Shown piece after piece: positions 58,986 to 64,000 of a DNA stretch of 64,000 nt. Origin of the DNA: Pseudomonas laurylsulfativorans (GTDB lineage: Bacteria > Pseudomonadota > Gammaproteobacteria > Pseudomonadales > Pseudomonadaceae); contig NZ_MUJK01000001.1 of NCBI RefSeq assembly GCF_002906155.1, positions 310,001-374,000 on the forward strand, written 5' to 3'. Every line of letters starts with the position of its first letter. Position 1 is the first letter of the stretch. The translations under genes were made by a program, and so were the position numbers. Under the pieces are notes generated by a model. The model was given only the letters and a program-made list of their open reading frames with translations, searched no databases and was not told where the DNA came from.

Positions 58986-59768
58986 ATGCCTCGTTTTGCT
59001 GCCAACCTCAGCATGCTCTACCCGGAACATGAGTTTCTGGATCGCTTCGCCGCCGCTGCCTCTGACGGATTCGAAGCGGTGGAGTATTTGTTTCCCTATG
59101 ACTACAGCGCTGAAGAACTCAAGCAACGCTTGAGCGACAACGGCCTGGTGCAGGCACTGTTCAATGCGCCGCCCGGTGATTGGGCTGCGGGGGAGCGGGG
59201 CACGGTGTCGTTGCCGGGCCGGGAGAGTGAATTTCGTAGCGGTTTTGATCGTGCCCTGGATTACGCCAGCGTATTGGGCAACTCACGCATCCATGTGATG
59301 GCCGGGCTGTTGCCGTCGGAAAGCGATCGCCCACGGCATCACGGCGTGTACCTGGAAAACCTTTCCTACGCCACCGCCCAGGCGGCCAAGGTCGGGATCA
59401 CGGTACTGCTCGAACCGATCAATACGCGGGATATGCCGGGGTTCTTCCTCAACCGCCAGGATCAGGCCCAGGCCATCTGCAAGGAAGTGGGCGCCAGCAA
59501 CCTGAAGGTTCAGTTCGACTGCTACCACTGCCAAATCGTCGAGGGCGACCTGGCGACTAAACTGCGTCGCGACTTCGACGGTATCGGCCATATCCAGATC
59601 GCTGGCGTGCCGGATCGGCATGAACCGGGCCTGGGGGAAGTCAATTACCCCTATCTGTTCGAGCTGATCGACCAATTGGGGTATGACGGCTGGGTAGGGT
59701 GTGAATACCGGCCGCGAGGCAACACGTCTGCCGGCTTGCAGTGGCTGCGGGACTGGAAGGCGCGTTAA
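58986..59768 (+). CDS. otnI: 2-oxo-tetronate isomerase
   Basis: Hydroxypyruvate-isomerase-like TIM barrel of 260 aa that interconverts 2-oxo- and 3-oxo-tetronate. Landmarks: the start [20 protein letters not shown] and the metal/substrate residues in [29 protein letters not shown] and [11 protein letters not shown] 58986 follows CAGGAGCTACC. It links the dehydrogenase product to the OtnK substrate. Confidence 0.92.
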   Translation: MPRFAANLSMLYPEHEFLDRFAAAASDGFEAVEYLFPYDYSAEELKQRLSDNGLVQALFNAPPGDWAAGERGTVSLPGRESEFRSGFDRALDYASVLGNSRIHVMAGLLPSESDRPRHHGVYLENLSYATAQAAKVGITVLLEPINTRDMPGFFLNRQDQAQAICKEVGASNLKVQFDCYHCQIVEGDLATKLRRDFDGIGHIQIAGVPDRHEPGLGEVNYPYLFELIDQLGYDGWVGCEYRPRGNTSAGLQWLRDWKAR

Positions 59769-59810
59769 GCGCAATAGATGACGGCTCCGCTGGGTGCAGG
59801 AGCCGTCGTT

Positions 59811-60632
59811 TCACGCTGGTGTATTGTCCGCCGGTAGCAACAGCTCGACACCCTGCTTGCGGATGCCATCGGCCGCGGCAGGGGTCAAAGCGTCGTCGCT
59901 GAGGATGATGTCGAACTGCTCGAGCCCGGCAATTTTGTACATGCTGAAGGTGCCGTACTTCGAGCTGCTAGCCACCAGCACCACTTGCGAGGCTGATTGC
60001 ATCGCTGCTTGTTTGACTTCAACTTTCAGCGCTGAAGGGGTGGTGAGGCCGCGACGCAAATCCCATGAACTGGTCGATATGAACGCGATGTCGGTGACGA
60101 TCTGACGCAAGGTGGCAACCGCCAGACCGCCCACGCACGATTGATTGGAGTGATCCAGCTGCCCGCCGGTATGAATCACTGTGACATGGGGGGCTTCGAT
60201 CAGTGCCTGGACAATGCCGAAGTCATTGGTCACCACGGTCATGCCGGACAGCGCCTTGATATAGGGGACGATTTCCAGCGTGCTGGTTCCCGCATCCAGG
60301 TAAATCGTCATATCGGCATGTAGTAGCCGGGCGGCGAGCCTGGCCATGGCCTGCTTCTGCGGCAACTCGACCACTGCCTTGATCTGGTGGCTGGGCTCGC
60401 TGTGCAGCTGGCTGGCGATGCGCACCCCTCCCGTTACCGAGTAGGCACGACCTTCCTGTTCCAGCAGCGCGATGTCGCGGCGTATGGTCATGTGCGAACA
60501 GTCGAACATTTCCATCAATTGATGAACGCTCAGCACCTGATGCTTGCGCAACTGTCGCAGCATCAATTCACGGCGCTGTTCAGGGATCATCGGTGCGCCG
60601 CTTTCGGCGGCGATGTCCTTTTGACTAGGCAT
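59811..60632 (-). CDS. DeoR family transcriptional regulator
   Basis: A 273 aa repressor-type regulator with an N-terminal winged helix (RRELMLRQLRKHQVLSVHQL, recognition part CSHMTIRRDIALLEQEGRAY). The C-terminal DeoR sugar-sensor domain contains DAGTSTLEIVPYI and the later GGLAVATLRQ. ATG 60632 follows GGAGCCCGA. An in-frame ATG 14 codons later is possible. It faces the threonate operon and probably controls it in response to a phosphorylated intermediate. Confidence 0.9.
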   Translation of the reverse strand: MPSQKDIAAESGAPMIPEQRRELMLRQLRKHQVLSVHQLMEMFDCSHMTIRRDIALLEQEGRAYSVTGGVRIASQLHSEPSHQIKAVVELPQKQAMARLAARLLHADMTIYLDAGTSTLEIVPYIKALSGMTVVTNDFGIVQALIEAPHVTVIHTGGQLDHSNQSCVGGLAVATLRQIVTDIAFISTSSWDLRRGLTTPSALKVEVKQAAMQSASQVVLVASSSKYGTFSMYKIAGLEQFDIILSDDALTPAAADGIRKQGVELLLPADNTPA

Positions 60633-60702
60633 TCGGGCTCCAGAATGAAGAAATCCGCAGACAGGAAAGGCGGGTAAACATAGTAGCGAATCTGCCGTCG
60701 GA

Positions 60703-60930
60703 TCAGTAGCGCGACGAGCCGCTGGGTCCAATCCGTGTCGCGCTGACTGTGCCCGGCCCCAAGGCGGGTTCATGCTCTAGGCACAGCTGCCGGGAAATTT
60801 CGACACGCTGCTTGAAACAGGCTTTACTGGAACAAGTCGTGCGGATTACCGAGGGCTGCACGTTCTTGGCAGCCAGTACTGGCTGGTTGCCGAGTTCAAA
60901 TCTACACCCGTCGAAGTTGAGGACCAGCCC
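60703..60930 (-). CDS. Possible small cysteine-containing protein opposite the PLD gene start
   Basis: A minus-strand frame, open beyond the PLD start, reads LVLNFDGCRFELGNQPVLAA and then IRTTCSSKACFKQRVEISRQ. It looks protein-like, but no ATG is in frame (an ATG at the right place is one frame off) and no ribosome-binding site is convincing. A GTG at 60861 is the first internal start. It may be a decayed or misread small gene. Confidence 0.25.
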   Translation of the reverse strand, partial: GLVLNFDGCRFELGNQPVLAAKNVQPSVIRTTCSSKACFKQRVEISRQLCLEHEPALGPGTVSATRIGPSGSSRY

Positions 60931-62478
60931 ATGTCCCGGTTCCTCTGCGCCATGTTGATCGCGCTGCTGCTCGTCGGCTGCGCCACCACGCGCTTGCCCC
61001 ACGACTTCAGCGAGGTGATACCCGCCAGCGAATCGGCTTTCGGGCGTTCGATCCAGGCTCAGGCCGCCGCGCACGAGGGGCGCTCGGGTTTTCGCTTGCT
61101 GCCCAACAGCAGTGAAGCATTCCGGGCGCGCGCCGAGTTGATCCGCAATGCGCAAAAAAGCGTCGATCTGCAGTACTACATCGTGCACAACGGTATCAGC
61201 ACCAGGGCACTGGTGCGTGAAATGCTGCTGGCTGCCGATCGCGGCGTACGGATACGCATCTTGCTCGATGACACGGCCAGCGATGGCCAGGAAGAGGTCA
61301 TCGCCACCCTGGCGGTACACCCGAACATCTATATCCGCGTCTTCAACCCTTTGCATCTGGGGCGTAGCACCATGGTCACTCGAACCATGGGCCGCCTGCT
61401 TGATCTTTCCCAACAGCACCGACGCATGCACAACAAACTGTGGCTGGCCGACAACAGCGCAGCCATCGTCGGTGGACGCAACCTGGGGGATGAATATTTC
61501 GACGCCAAGCCCGATCTCAACTTCACCGACATGGACCTGTTGTGCATCGGCCCGGTCGCCGAGCAGTTGGGACACAGCTTCGATCAGTACTGGAACAGCG
61601 CATTGAGCCTGCCGATCAGTGACTTCCTGCTCAACAAGCCGACAGCACAAGACTTGCTCGAGAGCCGTCAACGCCTGGAGCAATCGCTCCAGACCTCACG
61701 TGTCGAGAGCAAGGCGTTGTATGACCATCTCATGACCTACCAGACTCAACCGCAAATCGAGACTTGGCGCAAGCAACTGATCTGGGCCCATAACACCGCG
61801 ATGTGGGACGCTCCGAGCAAGGTCCTGGCCGACGCCGAACCGGCACGCGCGCTACTGATGGCCACACAACTACGGCCTGAACTCGATAGCGTCAGTAACG
61901 AGCTGATCATGATCTCGGCCTATTTCGTCCCGCAAAAACCGGGCATGGACTATCTCCTGGGGCGTGCCGATGCCGGCGTTGATGTACGCCTGCTGACCAA
62001 CTCACTGGAAGCCACCGATGTGCCGGCGGTGCATGGCGGCTATGCACCGTATCGCAAGGCTCTGCTCGAGCATGGCGTGAAACTCTATGAGCTGCGGCGC
62101 CAGCCGGACGATCCCGGCCGCAGCTCTTCGTTTGGTTTCAGTGGCGGTTCGGACTCCAGCTTGCACACCAAGGCCATGATCCTGGACAAGCAGAAAGTGT
62201 TCATCGGCTCGTTCAATTTCGACCCGCGTTCAGTGTTCTGGAACACTGAAGTCGGGGTGCTGGTCGATAGTCCCGAACTGGCCGGCTACGTGCGCCAGCT
62301 GGCGCTTGAGGGCATGGCGCCGGTCATGAGTTACCAGGCTCGACTGGAAAACGGCGAAATCGTCTGGCTGACCGAGGATGACGGTCGCCTGCATACTTTG
62401 CGCAAGGAGCCCGGCGGCAAATGGCGCAGCTTCAAAGCCTGGCTCAGCGACAAGATCGGCCTGGAGAAAATGCTCTAG
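60931..62478 (+). CDS. Phospholipase D family lipoprotein (cardiolipin-synthase-like)
   Basis: A 515 aa protein with a lipoprotein signal peptide (MSRFLCAMLIALLLVGCATT, lipobox LVGC with Cys17). It has two HKD motifs of the PLD superfamily: HNKLWLADNSAAIVGGRNLG (about 165) and HTKAMILDKQKVFIGSFNF (about 408). Members are cardiolipin synthases, phospholipases or nucleases; the membrane anchor suggests action at the inner or outer membrane face, on phospholipids or nucleic acid. ATG 60931 follows GAGGACCAGCCC. It stands alone, divergent from the DeoR gene. Confidence 0.9.
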   Translation: MSRFLCAMLIALLLVGCATTRLPHDFSEVIPASESAFGRSIQAQAAAHEGRSGFRLLPNSSEAFRARAELIRNAQKSVDLQYYIVHNGISTRALVREMLLAADRGVRIRILLDDTASDGQEEVIATLAVHPNIYIRVFNPLHLGRSTMVTRTMGRLLDLSQQHRRMHNKLWLADNSAAIVGGRNLGDEYFDAKPDLNFTDMDLLCIGPVAEQLGHSFDQYWNSALSLPISDFLLNKPTAQDLLESRQRLEQSLQTSRVESKALYDHLMTYQTQPQIETWRKQLIWAHNTAMWDAPSKVLADAEPARALLMATQLRPELDSVSNELIMISAYFVPQKPGMDYLLGRADAGVDVRLLTNSLEATDVPAVHGGYAPYRKALLEHGVKLYELRRQPDDPGRSSSFGFSGGSDSSLHTKAMILDKQKVFIGSFNFDPRSVFWNTEVGVLVDSPELAGYVRQLALEGMAPVMSYQARLENGEIVWLTEDDGRLHTLRKEPGGKWRSFKAWLSDKIGLEKML

Positions 62479-62536
62479 ATCGAAACCCGGAGTAGGCCTC
62501 TGGTTTCACGCTCACGTGTGAGCATTCAATCGCAGA

Positions 62537-62644
62537 TCAGGGCTGCATCAGGTCGCCGTGCAATAGGGATTTACAAAGAGCCTTCTCGATCAGGGTGACG
62601 CGATCAGGCTGGATGTCTTCTGACGTCTTTGCCTGCACCTGCAT
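62537..62644 (-). CDS. Small ORF with strong ribosome-binding site
   Basis: A 35-codon frame on the minus strand: MQVQAKTSEDIQPDRVTLIE and then KALCKSLLHGDLMQP. ATG 62644 is preceded by AAGGAGCCTGAGTC, a near-perfect site, and the composition is plausible for a small cytosolic protein. No family is recognised. Confidence 0.55.
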   Translation of the reverse strand: MQVQAKTSEDIQPDRVTLIEKALCKSLLHGDLMQP

Positions 62645-62704
62645 GACTCAGGCTCCTTGTAGTAAACGGAGGGCACCTTATGCCCTTATTTTTGAGAGTA
62701 ATGA

Positions 62705-63310
62705 ATGAAACAAGGACACGTTTTGCTGTTGGCTTTGTTGTTTATGTTCTTAACGGGTTGCACGACCACGCCGCCAAGAGACCAAGGCAATCTTTGCAGC
62801 ATTTACCGTGAGTATCCCGACTGGTACGAGGACTCGCTGCAAATGCAGAGTGAATATGGGACACCTCTGCATGTGGCCATGGCGATCATGAAGCAGGAAA
62901 GCAGTTTCGTGGCAGATGCACTGCCGCCGCGTGACTACCTGCTCTGGGTGATCCCTTGGGGGCGAGTGAGCTCGGCTTACGGTTATGCGCAGGCTCAAGA
63001 TCCGGTGTGGAGTGAGTACAAGGGCAATACGGGCAACGGTGGTTCGCGTGACAGTTTCGACGACTCGATCATGTTTATCGGTTGGTACACCACTGGCACC
63101 CAGCGTCAGCTCGGAATCTCCAAATGGGACACTTACAATCAGTACCTGGCTTACCACGAGGGGCGTGGGGGCTATAGCCGTAATACCTATCGCGGTAAAC
63201 CGTGGCTGATGCAGGTTGCCCAGAAAGTGCAAAAGCAGTCTGAGATTTACAGCGCCCAACTCAAGCAGTGTCGCCATGAACTGGAAGACGAACGTAGTGG
63301 GTGGTTTTAG
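62705..63310 (+). CDS. Transglycosylase SLT-like lipoprotein
   Basis: A 201 aa protein with a lipoprotein signal peptide (MKQGHVLLLALLFMFLTGCT, lipobox LTGC, Cys19). The body has the lytic transglycosylase core, with catalytic Glu in AMAIMKQESSFVADA and AYGYAQAQDP. It probably cleaves peptidoglycan in the periplasm from an outer-membrane anchor. The ATG at 62705 (second of two overlapping ATGs) matches the frame. It is followed by a terminator. Confidence 0.88.
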   Translation: MKQGHVLLLALLFMFLTGCTTTPPRDQGNLCSIYREYPDWYEDSLQMQSEYGTPLHVAMAIMKQESSFVADALPPRDYLLWVIPWGRVSSAYGYAQAQDPVWSEYKGNTGNGGSRDSFDDSIMFIGWYTTGTQRQLGISKWDTYNQYLAYHEGRGGYSRNTYRGKPWLMQVAQKVQKQSEIYSAQLKQCRHELEDERSGWF

Positions 63311-63336
63311 CGCGGCAGTCGGGTGTTTTCTGCAAG

Positions 63337-63377
63337 CAAGGGTTTGCCAGCGATATTCAGGCAAACCCTTGTTTGTT
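63337..63377 (+). terminator. Intrinsic terminator after the SLT lipoprotein
   Basis: CAAGGGTTTGCC pairs with GGCAAACCCTTG, followed by TTTGTTTCTG. Confidence 0.8.
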
Positions 63378-63421
63378 TCTGCTCCATTACTTCCATCTTG
63401 ATCGTGGTCACCTGAAGCTTT

Positions 63422-63616
63422 TCAGGACGCCGGGTCTGCCTTGCGGAGATCGCTGCCGATTGGGTTGCCGGTGTTGATCAGTCTTCTTTCCAGCAGTACG
63501 TTTTGCAAAGCCTGGCGGTCTGACGGGTCCATTTGATGCTCTCGCTCCTTGAGTTCCAGCAGGATCGGGGTCGACCACTGGCGGTAGGTGTGTTCGGCAC
63601 TACGATTGAGTGACAT
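63422..63616 (-). CDS. Small hypothetical protein
   Basis: A 64 aa protein starting MSLNRSAEHTYRQWSTPILL, hydrophilic and probably helical. The ATG at 63616 is preceded by AAGGAGGAACCC, which decides the start against a frame open 71 codons further upstream. No family is recognised and no partner gene is obvious. Confidence 0.7.
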   Translation of the reverse strand: MSLNRSAEHTYRQWSTPILLELKEREHQMDPSDRQALQNVLLERRLINTGNPIGSDLRKADPAS

Positions 63617-63865
63617 GGGTTCCTCCTTCGTCAGGCTCCTGCCAATTAAGGCGCCGCAGTTCGATACGCAAGAGACCCTAGTCGATGAAGCTTGTTGTCG
63701 CCAATGCTTTACCTCGGACGCCCATTTTCCCAGATGCCTGCAGCCGTAGTGCGCTGCCAGGCAGGCGATGGCGGTAACGAATTTTGTGTTGATGGCTTTG
63801 CGCTCCGATTGGGCCCTTGCGCAATGCAAGGGCCCACGGATGACGAAGTCCTGTTTCAGTCCAGC

Positions 63866-64000
63866 TTAAACAAAGGGCTGGCCGGCAAATCCCCGCGGCA
63901 AGCGTTGCAGGCCGGCCATCGCGGTCAGTCGCTCGGCCCAGGCCGAACGCCAGTTAATGGCGCTGTGCACGGCTTTGGCTTTGCGTGCTGCGCGGCGGGC
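63866..64000 (-). CDS. Unidentified gene, C-terminal 44 codons only
   Basis: The minus strand is open from the right edge to a TAA at 63866-63868. It ends with NWRSAWAERLTAMAGLQRLP followed by RGFAGQPFV. The preceding residues are Ala/Arg/Lys-rich. Codon use is like the rest of the window. Too little is present to name a family. Confidence 0.6.
   Translation of the reverse strand, partial: ARRAARKAKAVHSAINWRSAWAERLTAMAGLQRLPRGFAGQPFV

Overview
The window is a contiguous piece of a GC-rich Pseudomonas chromosome, most likely from the P. fluorescens group. The evidence is the gacA-uvrC-pgsA-tRNA(Gly-Cys-Leu) block, the metH/cti neighbourhood, the aerobic cobalamin genes under B12 riboswitches, and a dozen REP palindromes of the types common in fluorescent pseudomonads. 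No rRNA, CRISPR array, intact insertion sequence or complete prophage was seen.

Layout. 1-4.1 kb: a large leucine-rich-repeat protein, cut by the left edge, ending in a NEL-type E3 ubiquitin ligase domain. 4.2-11.2 kb: metH (minus), then cti and nfuA (plus). 11.3-21.1 kb: cobalamin synthesis. cbtB-cbtA-cobE-cobM (minus) and cobW-cobN-chlD (plus) diverge, and each arm has its own cobalamin riboswitch. chlD is split into two frames by what looks like a programmed -1 frameshift, so one gene can supply both small chelatase subunits. cobN carries a REP palindrome in frame. 21.2-28.3 kb: an IclR-regulated catabolic operon (polar amino-acid-type ABC transporter, RidA, PLP deaminase, PfkB sugar kinase), which may serve D-glucosaminate. 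28.4-31.3 kb: a parvulin and a hybrid sensor kinase. 31.5-37.5 kb: a hydroxybutyrate/acetoacetate operon with a sigma-54 promoter and its adjacent sigma-54 activator. 37.7-43.7 kb: yejABEF-type peptide transporter and a second parvulin. 43.8-46.1 kb: a lipase without signal peptide and a three-repeat hypothetical protein. 46.1-47.7 kb: a DAHP synthase preceded by an aromatic-rich leader peptide and an intrinsic terminator, i.e. an apparent attenuator. 47.8-52.8 kb: carbon-nitrogen hydrolase, acetyltransferase, gacA, uvrC, pgsA and three tRNA genes. 52.8-54.2 kb: a decayed element at tRNA-Leu, with an integrase remnant and a degenerate repeat of the tRNA 3' end. 54.4-60.6 kb: a threonate-type catabolic operon and its DeoR regulator. 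60.7-64 kb: a PLD-family lipoprotein, a transglycosylase-like lipoprotein, two small ORFs and the tail of a gene leaving the window.

The cobalamin block and metH are linked by the cofactor: MetH needs B12, and the riboswitches would shut down cobalt uptake and synthesis when B12 is ample. The catabolic operons each combine transporter, enzymes and regulator. The most notable signals are the chlD recoding site, the DAHP synthase attenuator, the REP inside cobN, and the sigma-54 promoter with matching upstream inverted repeats.
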